Of a DNA stretch of 11,645 nt, positions 1-6,483 are shown in pieces. A program made the position numbers and the translations under genes. The notes beneath the pieces were generated by a model that was not told the origin of the DNA, made no database searches, and was given only the letters and a program-made list of their open reading frames with translations. Location: positions 1 to 11,645 of the forward strand of contig DMFR01000326.1 in the NCBI GenBank assembly GCA_003450125.1, read 5' to 3'. Each line of letters opens with the position of its first letter. The stretch's first letter is position 1. The stretch is from Prolixibacteraceae bacterium (GTDB taxonomy: Bacteria; Bacteroidota; Bacteroidia; Bacteroidales; Prolixibacteraceae).

Positions 1-2
1 TC

Positions 3-46
3 ATGAACCCGTAATGTACCCGTTATGTACCCATTATGTACCCATT
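3..46. repeat. Four tandem 11-bp repeats
   Basis: Four consecutive 11-bp units can be read: ATGAACCCGTA, ATGTACCCGTT, ATGTACCCATT and ATGTACCCATT. The last two are identical and the first two differ at one to three positions. The unit length is not a multiple of three, so this is unlikely to be a protein repeat, although one frame stays open across it from base 2 to a stop at 150-152. The array may start upstream of the window. The function is unknown. A period near one helical turn would put every unit on the same face of the DNA. Confidence 0.8.
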
Positions 47-69
47 AATACTGGAATTGGTATTGAGCC

Positions 70-91
70 TGTATGGACTTCGTATGGACTT
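70..91. repeat. Second 11-bp tandem repeat, two units
   Basis: TGTATGGACTT is followed directly by CGTATGGACTT; only the first base differs. It lies 23 bp after the first 11-bp array and has the same period but a different unit. The motif GGTATTG also occurs on both sides of it (59-65 and 92-98). No function is known. Confidence 0.65.
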
Positions 92-331
92 GGTATTGCG
101 AAAATAGTATTTAAATATAAGGAAGTACTCTGCTTCAGAAAGCAGAAAAAATAAGGTAATGAAGCTTTTGTTTCAGGTGATTAATGTTTTTATCGGCACT
201 AGTAAAATCAAAACTTGATGCCTCCTGTCAACACAATGATACTTCCATGTGTTATATACGGAGTCCGGTGAAACAGGACATCTTATTTATATTCACCAAT
301 ACACTTTTCAGTGTTCCTAATAAGACTTTAG

Positions 332-3300
332 ATGAAGAAAATACTGAACTTCCTTTTTTCATTCCCTTTTATGGGTTTTTTGTTATTGGTCCTCGCTTTC
401 TCTATGGCGATAGCCACTTTTGTTGAAAGCGGCTATGGAACCGAAGTTGCTCAAGGCTTGATATACAAGTCTTTTTGGTTTAGTTTGGTGCTGTTTCTGT
501 TGGCCGTTAATCTGCTGGTCAACTTTATCAGGCATAAAATGTACACCCGTGAGCGCATTCCTGTTGGCCTTTTTCATATTTCATTCATCATTATTGTGAT
601 CGGGGCGGCTATTACCCGGTACATCAGCTTTGAAGGGATGATGCATATCCGGGAAGGCGAATCTTCAAATTCCATCCTTTCTTCGGAAGATTACCTGACC
701 ATTAAGGCCGACGGTCAGACAATTCAAAAGCCGGTTTTGATGTCTGAGTTTTCGTACAAACACATCGATGAAAAACTCAAGGTAGATGGTCGTGAAGTCG
801 AGGTAAAATCGATTGGATATATCAAGAATGCCCTTCGAACAGTTACAGAGAATCCTTCAGGAACCGAAATGATTGATTTCGTATTGACTGCCGGGAAGGG
901 GAGAGAGAATTATGTTTTTGCAAAGGGAAACAAGGTGGACCTTGGTAACATGACCATCGGGTTTGAATCTCCTGGTGCCAGTTTCCAATTCCTCAGTCGG
1001 GGTGATAGCCTATTGCTGGTATGCGACCGTCCTTTTGCATTGCAGTCAATGACTGGTGGAGCTGCTGTAAACCTGAACGCCCATGATACCATTGCCGTTC
1101 AATCCATGCATCTTTATGCCGTTGACCAATACATGTTACTGGTTAAAAAATTCTATCCAAAAGCCAGTATGGGTGTCTCAAAAGATCCAACGGGCAAAGC
1201 CAATGAAAATGCTGTGATTCTGGAAGTAAACGATGGAACAGTTAAGCAGGTGGTGAATGTGATGGGAATTAACGGGGTAAAGGGTGAAGCAATTTCAGCT
1301 TCAATCGGCAATACCAATGTGGAATTTACCTATGGTCCTATCCCGCTTTATCTGCCTTTCTCATTACAATTAAAGCAATTTCAATTGGAGAAATACCCTG
1401 GATCAGACAGTCCGGCTTCCTTTGCAAGTGAATTGGTTTTAATGGATCAGGAAAAACATATCACCCGAAACGTAAGGGTTTTCATGAACAATACGCTCAA
1501 TTACAGGGGATATAAATTCTTTCAGTCTTCTTATGATCAGGATGAAAAAGGAACTGTTCTTTCCGTAAATGCAGACGAACTGGGAACTACGGTTACCTAC
1601 ATAGGCTATTTGATGCTGGCCTTTGGATTCGTATTGGCCTTGTTCAGTAAAAATTCCCGCTTCCATTCCCTGGTGGTAAGGTTAAAGAAATTATCAGCTG
1701 TAACGGCCCCCATAATACTACTTTTCTTTTTCATGAATGTAGGTCAGGCTTCGGCTAATAGTTCAGAATTGGCTTCCATTCCAAAGATGGATGAGGCCTT
1801 GTTAAAAGATTTTTCCAGATTGTGGATTCAAGGGACAGATGGGCGCATTGAACCGGTATCCACCATGGCTTCTGAAGTACTGCGTAAAGTAAGCCGTCAG
1901 TCAGAGTTTTATGATCGTTCCCCCGAAGAGGTCCTCCTGGGACTGAACCTGCATCCAGAACTCTGGAGAAGTGTTTCACTTGTGTATGTTACAGATGATC
2001 AACTCAAAGGTATATTGGGAGTAACCGAAAGCCGTATTCCCTTGACTGCTTTTTTTGATGATAAGGGTGGCTACAAATTGGCGGATCAGGTGAAAGCTGC
2101 ATTTGCCAAAGCTCCGGCTTTAAGGAACATGCTCGACAAAGAAATTATCAATGTGGATGAACGGGTAGCCATCTGTTTCATGATCATCGATGGCGATATG
2201 CTTGCCCTGTTTCCTGGTCCTACAAAAGCGGATAAATGGCTTTTTGCAGGAAGTACTCCAAAAGGTTTGCCAAAGGCCGATTCACTTTTTGTAAACAGGG
2301 GCTTTGAACTGTTGAAGGAATCGCTGGACGGTAAGGGTGATATCTCAGGAAGCCAGATATTTGCATCTATAGCTGCTTACCAAAAGAAATTCGGCAGTAG
2401 CTATCTGCCAGATGAGAGCCATAAAAATATAGAAATCTTCTATAATAAAGTCAATCCCTTCAAAAGGGTATTCCCGCTTTATCTGTTGGTTGGATTTATC
2501 CTGTTGATCGTATTGTTTGTCAATATATTCAGACAAAAGCCCATGAATGCGAAACTAGGGTTGGCTTTTTTATCCATAATTGGACTGGGCTTTTTAATAC
2601 ACACATCAGGACTTATTTTAAGGTGGTATGTTTCGGGTCATGCTCCCTGGAGCAACGGATACGAATCAATGGTCTATATTGCCTGGGCAACCATGCTTGC
2701 CGGGATGATATTCGGACGCAAATACCCATTTGTAGTGGCAACAGGGGCCATGTTATCGGGTATTATCCTGTTTGTGGCACACCTTAACTGGATGAATCCT
2801 GAAATCACTCACCTGGTGCCTGTTTTGAATTCCTACTGGCTGATGATTCATGTGGCAGTCATAACTGCCAGCTATGGCTTCCTGGGTCTGACAGCATTCC
2901 TGGGAATACTGGTATTGATCCTGTTTAGTATCAGCAACAAGGAGAACAGTAAAAACGTGAAACATTTTATCCTTCAATTGACCACCATCAGCGAAATGTC
3001 GGCCACCATTGGATTGTATATGCTCACCATCGGGACATTCCTTGGAGGCGTTTGGGCCAATGAAAGCTGGGGCAGATATTGGGGCTGGGACTCAAAAGAA
3101 ACCTGGGCATTGATTACTGTTGTTATCTATTCTTTTATTGCTCACATGCGCCTGATTCCATCCTTAAAAGGCATATATACCTATACGATTGCTTCCGTGC
3201 TTGGTTTTACTTCCGTGTTGATGACTTATTTCGGAGTGAATTATTACCTCAGTGGAATGCATTCCTATGGTAGAGGTTCAATTGACTCGGTTAATTGGTC

Positions 3301-3385
3301 TGTATATGTAATTGTGGGAGTAATTGCCGGAATCATAGTAATGTCAAACTATAAGCAAAAAAATATAAATTTCGAAAGAGTATAA
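332..3385 (+). CDS. ccsBA: Fused cytochrome c maturation protein CcsBA (ResB-CcsA)
   Basis: System II cytochrome c synthase: it carries haem across the inner membrane and attaches it to CXXCH motifs of c-type cytochromes. The 1017-residue product joins a ResB/CcsB half to a CcsA half. Membrane segments lie near 13-31, 47-66 and 77-97. A large periplasmic domain follows, then segments near 420-438 and 454-474, the latter ending in a signal-peptide-like QASA. A second periplasmic stretch runs to about 711, and the CcsA membrane bundle starts at 713. The tryptophan-rich haem-handling WWD motif (GVWANESWGRYWGWDSKETW) is at about 906-925. His82, His840, His938 and His977 fit in order and spacing the four essential histidines known for CcsBA; I infer they are the haem ligands. 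SGHAPWSNGYES around His770 is also typical of CcsA. The length suits fused CcsBA proteins. There is no clear Shine-Dalgarno; the start is set by the hydrophobic N-terminus. Cytochrome substrates such as NrfHA would lie outside the window. Confidence 0.95.
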   Translation: MKKILNFLFSFPFMGFLLLVLAFSMAIATFVESGYGTEVAQGLIYKSFWFSLVLFLLAVNLLVNFIRHKMYTRERIPVGLFHISFIIIVIGAAITRYISFEGMMHIREGESSNSILSSEDYLTIKADGQTIQKPVLMSEFSYKHIDEKLKVDGREVEVKSIGYIKNALRTVTENPSGTEMIDFVLTAGKGRENYVFAKGNKVDLGNMTIGFESPGASFQFLSRGDSLLLVCDRPFALQSMTGGAAVNLNAHDTIAVQSMHLYAVDQYMLLVKKFYPKASMGVSKDPTGKANENAVILEVNDGTVKQVVNVMGINGVKGEAISASIGNTNVEFTYGPIPLYLPFSLQLKQFQLEKYPGSDSPASFASELVLMDQEKHITRNVRVFMNNTLNYRGYKFFQSSYDQDEKGTVLSVNADELGTTVTYIGYLMLAFGFVLALFSKNSRFHSLVVRLKKLSAVTAPIILLFFFMNVGQASANSSELASIPKMDEALLKDFSRLWIQGTDGRIEPVSTMASEVLRKVSRQSEFYDRSPEEVLLGLNLHPELWRSVSLVYVTDDQLKGILGVTESRIPLTAFFDDKGGYKLADQVKAAFAKAPALRNMLDKEIINVDERVAICFMIIDGDMLALFPGPTKADKWLFAGSTPKGLPKADSLFVNRGFELLKESLDGKGDISGSQIFASIAAYQKKFGSSYLPDESHKNIEIFYNKVNPFKRVFPLYLLVGFILLIVLFVNIFRQKPMNAKLGLAFLSIIGLGFLIHTSGLILRWYVSGHAPWSNGYESMVYIAWATMLAGMIFGRKYPFVVATGAMLSGIILFVAHLNWMNPEITHLVPVLNSYWLMIHVAVITASYGFLGLTAFLGILVLILFSISNKENSKNVKHFILQLTTISEMSATIGLYMLTIGTFLGGVWANESWGRYWGWDSKETWALITVVIYSFIAHMRLIPSLKGIYTYTIASVLGFTSVLMTYFGVNYYLSGMHSYGRGSIDSVNWSVYVIVGVIAGIIVMSNYKQKNINFERV

Positions 3386-3404
3386 TGGCTAATTTTATGG
3401 AATA

Positions 3405-3520
3405 GTTTAAAGTTTAAGGTTCAAAGTTAAAAGTTGCGTGCCGATCTGGGTGCAACTGTAAACTTTGCCCCACCCTACATTCGGCACGCAACTTTGAACT
3501 TTGAACCTTAAACTTTAAAC
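3405..3520. repeat. 40-bp inverted repeat of AACTTTG-like heptads (hairpin)
   Basis: The left arm (3405-3444) and right arm (3481-3520) are reverse complements at 39 of 40 positions, around a 36-base loop. The outer 31 bases of each arm are degenerate heptads (AACTTTG, AACTTTG, AACCTTA, AACTTTA in the right arm). The inner nine are unique (GCGTGCCGA / TCGGCACGC). The loop itself contains TGTAAACTTTG and a short GGGTG / CACCC stem. The left arm begins 19 bases after the ccsBA stop and the right arm ends 4 bases before the acyl-CoA synthetase ATG. A transcript through it could form a very stable hairpin, acting as an RNA-end stabiliser, attenuator or block to translation initiation. It has no T-run, so it is not a standard terminator. 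It may be a dispersed repeat of the genome. Confidence 0.9.
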
Positions 3521-3524
3521 ATAC

Positions 3525-5339
3525 ATGGCAACAGAGGTAAAAAGAACGTTTGACATTCTGCAGCGCATTCTATTGGAAATGCCTCGTGCCGATGCATTGG
3601 GCGGAAAGAACAGCAAGGAATGGTATGTGTACAGCACTGCTCAATATGTTGAGAAATCGCATCAGTTGGCCATGGGATTGATGGCATTGGGTCTGAAGAA
3701 AGGAGATAAGGTAGCCACTGTGACCACCAATCGCCCGGAATGGAACTTTGCAGATATGGCAATGGCCATGACCGGGATTGTACATGTTCCGATTTATCCG
3801 ACCATCAGTGATGAGGAGTACAGTTATATTCTGGATCATGCTGAAGCTAAAGCCCTATTCGTGGGGGATAAAAAATTGTATGAGAAGTTAAGTCCCATAG
3901 CTGTCCGGATGCCTGGAATTACCCACATCTACTCCTTCGAAGAAATAGAAGGAGTTGCCAACATAGAGGAATTAATCCAGCTTGGCGAGACCAAAAAGGC
4001 TGAACTATCGGATCAACTCAATCAAATAAAAGAAAGTATTGATCCCGAAGATCTGGCAACGATCATTTATACATCAGGAACAACAGGCATTCCCAAAGGA
4101 GTGATGTTGACGCATTCCAACCTGGTATCCAACTTCCTGGAACATTCAAAGATGCATCATCTGGGTAAAGAACACCATGTTATCAGTTTCCTTCCCCTAT
4201 GTCATGTTTATGAACGAAGTGTGAATTACCACTTTCAATACAAAGGAATGGGTATTTACTATGTGGGCAACCTGGGACAAATTCTATCGGCCATTAAAGA
4301 AATTAAACCCTACATGTTTAATTCAGTGCCGCGTGTACTCGAACGACTATACGATGGCTTTGTGTCCAAAGGGAATGAACAGACAGGACTCAAGAAGGTC
4401 ATTTATTTCTGGGCACTTAGCCTGACAAGACATTTTGAATACAACAAAAAGTATAATTTATTCCTGAAGGCCAGGATCAAGGTGGCTGACAAACTGATCT
4501 ATTCCAAATGGAGACAAGCCCTTGGAGGTAACATTGTTTATCTTGTATCAGGAGGTGCAGCGTTACAGCCCCGCATTGCAAGGGTGCTTGGAATGTCAGG
4601 TATGATGAACCTTGAAGGCTATGGATTAACGGAAACTTCGCCCGTAATTGCAGTTAATAATCCATCTACCGGCGCCATGAAAATTGGTACTGTAGGTGAG
4701 GTCTTAAGCAATGTACAATTGAAGTTTGCTGACGATGGTGAAATCCTTTGTAAAGGTCCCGGCGTGATGAAGGGTTACTACAAAGCGCCTGACTTAACAG
4801 CTGAGGTAATTGATGAAGATGGCTGGTTTCATACCGGAGATATCGGTGTTCTGGAAGATGGTAAATTTCTAAAGATCACAGATCGTAAAAAGGAGATGTT
4901 CAAACTCTCGGCAGGCAAATACATCGCACCCCAGATGATTGAAAACAAACTGAAAACCTCTAACTTTATCGAACAGGTGATGGTCATCGGGGCAGATGAG
5001 AAATTTGCAAGTGCATTGATTTCTCCCACCTATAGTTACCTGCACGATTGGTGCAGCCAAAGAAAGATACATTTCCGCAATCATGAAGATTTGATTCAAC
5101 AGCCGGAAGTCATAGCCCAACTTCAAAAGGAGGTGGCAGAAATAAATAAAACTTTAGGTGAGCACGAAGAAATCAAGCGGTTCAGGCTGGTTCCCGATGA
5201 GTGGACAAGCCAAAGCGGCGAGTTGTCTCCTACTTTAAAGTTGAAGAGGAATTACATCGCCGGAAAGTATAAATCGATCATTGAGGAGATTTATTCAGTA
5301 TCAAAAGTATCGGGTAACAGCAAATCGAAACTGAATTAG
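3525..5339 (+). CDS. Long-chain acyl-CoA synthetase (AMP-forming)
   Basis: Activates fatty acids to acyl-CoA through an acyl-adenylate, using ATP and CoA, for beta-oxidation or lipid synthesis. The 604-residue protein belongs to the ANL superfamily and most resembles the FAA1/COG1022 long-chain group. The phosphate-binding loop YTSGTTGIPKGVM is at 182-194. GYGLTETSPV, which contacts the adenylate, is at 365-374. GWFHTGDIG with the ribose-binding Asp is at 433-441, and the hinge region ITDRKKEMFKLSAGKYIAP is at 451-469. Near the C-terminus SPTLKLKR (568-575) supplies the likely catalytic lysine. No signal peptide is seen; it should be cytoplasmic or peripheral at the inner membrane. The length is normal and nothing looks broken. 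The ATG lies just after the large inverted repeat, with no Shine-Dalgarno. The exact chain-length preference cannot be read from sequence. Confidence 0.93.
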   Translation: MATEVKRTFDILQRILLEMPRADALGGKNSKEWYVYSTAQYVEKSHQLAMGLMALGLKKGDKVATVTTNRPEWNFADMAMAMTGIVHVPIYPTISDEEYSYILDHAEAKALFVGDKKLYEKLSPIAVRMPGITHIYSFEEIEGVANIEELIQLGETKKAELSDQLNQIKESIDPEDLATIIYTSGTTGIPKGVMLTHSNLVSNFLEHSKMHHLGKEHHVISFLPLCHVYERSVNYHFQYKGMGIYYVGNLGQILSAIKEIKPYMFNSVPRVLERLYDGFVSKGNEQTGLKKVIYFWALSLTRHFEYNKKYNLFLKARIKVADKLIYSKWRQALGGNIVYLVSGGAALQPRIARVLGMSGMMNLEGYGLTETSPVIAVNNPSTGAMKIGTVGEVLSNVQLKFADDGEILCKGPGVMKGYYKAPDLTAEVIDEDGWFHTGDIGVLEDGKFLKITDRKKEMFKLSAGKYIAPQMIENKLKTSNFIEQVMVIGADEKFASALISPTYSYLHDWCSQRKIHFRNHEDLIQQPEVIAQLQKEVAEINKTLGEHEEIKRFRLVPDEWTSQSGELSPTLKLKRNYIAGKYKSIIEEIYSVSKVSGNSKSKLN

Positions 5340-5370
5340 ACAAATTGAATTTCGATATGCATAAACTTTC

Positions 5371-5638
5371 TTGAGATTTCCGACAATCCGACAATCCGAC
5401 ACATGGATCTTTTTACTATCATGGGGTGGTCAGTCTGAATCTTCCTTAAAATCAACGCTTTCCTCACCTACAGGCATCGCTCCTACCCATTATTCTATTT
5501 GTATCCATTTCTCCTTGACCATGGCAGTCAAGTTGTAGTGGATTGTAAATCAATGATTTTATCCCTTGCCTACATTTTGTAATCTGGATATTAAAGAAAT
5601 GAGCAACTGTCGGATTGTCGGATTGTCGGAAATCTCAA
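5371..5638. mobile_element. MITE-like element with perfect 31-bp terminal inverted repeats
   Basis: Bases 5371-5401 and 5608-5638 are exact reverse complements over 31 bp, separated by 206 bp. Each arm carries an 8-bp tandem motif (CCGACAAT, two full units and a partial third) plus TTGAGATTT at the outer end. The spacer encodes no intact protein. It contains the small inverted repeats CTTGAC / GTCAAG (5514-5532) and AAATCA / TGATTT (5547-5559). Terminal inverted repeats around a short non-coding core are what a non-autonomous mobile element looks like, but no adjoining target-site duplication is visible. It could instead be a dispersed intergenic repeat. It sits where the 5' part of higB would be expected. 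Confidence 0.55.
5430..5634 (-). pseudogene. Possible frameshifted coding remnant inside the inverted-repeat element
   Basis: On the minus strand one frame is open for 56 codons from 5634 down to a stop at 5464-5466, running out of the inverted-repeat arm. It includes the stretch NPLQLDCHGQGEMDTN. An adjacent frame is open from 5489 to a stop at 5430-5432 and reads WVGAMPVGEESVDFKEDSD. One frameshift near 5466-5489 would join them into a single acidic C-terminus. I do not recognise the family, and 56 open codons can arise by chance, so this is tentative. Confidence 0.25.
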
Positions 5639-5665
5639 TATGTGGAATAATAGCATAACTATACT

Positions 5666-5673
5666 TACCTTTG
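5666..5673 (+). promoter_or_regulatory. Possible Bacteroidetes -7 box upstream of higA
   Basis: TACCTTTG matches the Bacteroidetes -7 consensus TAnnTTTG exactly and lies 57 bases before the higA ATG. No good TTTG -33 box sits about 19 bases upstream, so the promoter is only half supported. If it is used, it would supply the orphan antitoxin gene with a promoter after loss of the native higB promoter. Confidence 0.3.
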
Positions 5674-5674
5674 A

Positions 5675-5731
5675 TGCTACCTAATCGATATGCATTCCGA
5701 GTATGATAAGATAAATGCTGAAACAATTTAA
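5675..5731 (+). pseudogene. higB: 3' remnant of a HigB-type toxin gene
   Basis: Reading in the frame that ends with TAA at 5729-5731 gives CYLIDMHSEYDKINAETI. The part HSEYDKINAETI is what I know as the conserved C-terminus of HigB-family mRNA interferases (usually GTHxEYDKIDAxTI). The stop codon overlaps the higA ATG as TAATG, the normal arrangement in higBA operons of this family. Going upstream, the frame meets a stop at 5672-5674 and no HigB-like sequence is found. The inverted-repeat element and acyl-CoA synthetase gene occupy the space. A normal HigB has about 95-100 residues, so roughly 80 codons, including the catalytic part, are gone. The toxin cannot be made. The assignment rests on a dozen residues plus context. 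Confidence 0.75.
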
Positions 5732-6090
5732 TGATGGAATATAAAGTAATTAAAACAAAGGAAGAATATAACCAAGCCTTAAAAAGACTGGAAGTTATTT
5801 TTGATTCTGAACCTGGAACAGATGAAGGAGATGAATTGGATTTATTGTCCTTGTTAATCGATAATTATGAGAAGGTTTATTATCCGATTGATCTGCCAGA
5901 CCCGATAGAAGCCATTAAGTTTAGAATGGAGCAAATGAATTATAAACCAAAGGATTTAGCTGATGTGATTGGATTCAGAAGCCGTGTGACTGAAATATTG
6001 GGAAGAAAAAGGAAGTTGTCTTTGGATATGATCCGTAAGATTAATAAAAAGATGCATATTTCAACGGAAGTTTTAATTCAGGAATACTAA
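5731..6090 (+). CDS. higA: HigA-family antitoxin / HTH transcriptional regulator (orphan)
   Basis: A 119-residue protein of the HigA antitoxin type (COG5499). The acidic N-terminal half starts EYKVIKTKEEYNQAL and has DSEPGTDEGDELDLLSLLID at 25-44. A Cro/C1-like helix-turn-helix follows at about 61-112 (helices near KDLADVIG, 74-81, and RSRVTEILGRKR, 83-94). In such systems the protein binds its toxin and represses its own operon. Here the toxin gene upstream survives only as its last codons, so the antitoxin appears orphaned. Its length is normal and the HTH looks intact. It could still act as a DNA-binding regulator or neutralise HigB toxins made elsewhere. The first ATG overlaps the higB stop; a second ATG follows at once and either could be used. 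A terminator-like hairpin follows 51 bases downstream. Confidence 0.88.
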   Translation: MMEYKVIKTKEEYNQALKRLEVIFDSEPGTDEGDELDLLSLLIDNYEKVYYPIDLPDPIEAIKFRMEQMNYKPKDLADVIGFRSRVTEILGRKRKLSLDMIRKINKKMHISTEVLIQEY

Positions 6091-6141
6091 CTTATCTTCG
6101 TGTTTCCCAAAACCTCCTGTATGTGACCGTTAAGAAAATAG

Positions 6142-6181
6142 AAATCCCCATTTTAAGTTAGCCAACATGAAATGGGGATTT
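6142..6181 (+). terminator. Terminator-like hairpin after higA
   Basis: AAATCCCCATTT (6142-6153) pairs perfectly with AAATGGGGATTT (6170-6181) around a 16-base loop. TTAATATTTA follows from 6181, a weak U-rich tail. It starts 51 bases after the higA stop and fits an intrinsic terminator for that gene. No gene on the minus strand needs it. Confidence 0.6.
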
Positions 6182-6365
6182 TAATATTTACAACCTGCCT
6201 GTTGGCCTGTATAGTTTCCTTTGCATCTCGGACGATGTCCTGAGTCGTTTTTATTACCATCTAATTCAGTATTTTATATTTACTTGTATGTCATATTTTT
6301 TAATCAGCGAATGGTATTAATTTGTAATGTTATGGTACATGCTATGTAAAAGATTATATAATTAT
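6182..6365. other. AT-rich intergenic region between higA and the sigma operon
   Basis: No gene is evident. A second small hairpin, CTCGGAC / GTCC-T-GAG (6227-6244, one bulged T), is followed by CGTTTTT and could be a weak terminator or RNA end. On the minus strand, 30 codons are open from 6273 to a stop at 6181-6183 (including DSGHRPRCKGNYTGQQAGCK) without a start codon; this could be a coding remnant, but I do not recognise it. TACAT-GCT-ATGTA (6336-6348) is a small palindrome 17 bases before the promoter of the sigma gene and could be an operator. Confidence 0.4.
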
Positions 6366-6395
6366 TTTGATAGTAATCCAATATTTATATTTTTG
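6366..6395 (+). promoter_or_regulatory. Bacteroidetes-type promoter of the sigma/FecR/SusC operon
   Basis: TTTG (6366-6369) is followed after 18 bases by TATTTTTG (6388-6395), an exact TAnnTTTG. Both match the consensus for the Bacteroidetes primary sigma factor, with near-ideal spacing. Transcription would start near 6400, leaving a leader of about 80 bases before the sigma factor ATG. This is the best promoter in the window. The first gene would then be transcribed by the housekeeping polymerase; whether SusC has an extra promoter read by the ECF sigma factor is not visible. Confidence 0.6.
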
Positions 6396-6483
6396 TCCTA
6401 TCCTTATTTCAGCACAACCCAAATAGTTGGCCCGAGGTGGATATCAATTGGCTTAAATAATATACTTGTTTAGGATAGATGTG

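Larger units (their letters stand above)
1..331. other. Non-coding region upstream of ccsBA
   Basis: I see no convincing gene here. Besides the two 11-bp repeat families it holds a 7-bp stem with a CAGA loop (129-146, TCTGCTT / AAGCAGA), followed by an A-rich rather than T-rich run. There is also a 6-bp inverted repeat AACACA / TGTGTT (230-253), and a small hairpin ACACT-TTTC-AGTGT (301-314) ending 17 bases before the ccsBA start. No box matching TAnnTTTG with a good upstream TTTG was found, so the ccsBA promoter is either weak or further upstream, for example in an operon with an upstream cytochrome gene. Confidence 0.5.
5352..5695. repeat. 11-bp direct repeat TCGATATGCAT flanking the inverted-repeat element
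   Basis: The exact 11-mer TCGATATGCAT occurs at 5352-5362 and again at 5685-5695. The first copy starts 13 bases after the acyl-CoA synthetase stop. The second lies at the boundary of the surviving higB codons. Between them is the 268-bp inverted-repeat element (5371-5638). The copies are 8 bp and 46 bp from the element's ends, so this is not a simple target-site duplication of that element. It could be the scar of a larger insertion or of recombination, a pair of operator sites for the downstream HigA-like regulator (each copy contains the palindrome ATGCAT), or chance. Confidence 0.5.

Noticed and set aside
1..91. CRISPR array from short repeats
   Set aside because: The units are 11 bp in direct tandem without spacers.
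129..146. Hairpin TCTGCTT / AAGCAGA as a terminator
   Set aside because: It is followed by A residues instead of T, and on the minus strand no gene ends there.
2..152. Open frame through the 11-bp repeats, possibly the end of an upstream gene
   Set aside because: The 11-bp period shifts the frame with each unit, so the repeats do not give a repeated peptide, and the translation is not recognisable.
230..253. AACACA / TGTGTT inverted repeat as a Crp/Fnr site for ccsBA
   Set aside because: Its spacing and sequence do not match known Crp or Fnr sites closely enough.
184..426. 80-codon open frame overlapping the start of ccsBA
   Set aside because: It overlaps the clearly real ccsBA N-terminus in another frame, and its sequence resembles no protein family I know.
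3405..3520. The large inverted repeat as an intrinsic terminator of ccsBA
   Set aside because: No T-run follows the right arm; the next gene starts four bases later.
6466..6483. TTG start giving six extra residues to the sigma factor
   Set aside because: ATG 6484 has a better-placed AGGA and begins where this family usually begins.
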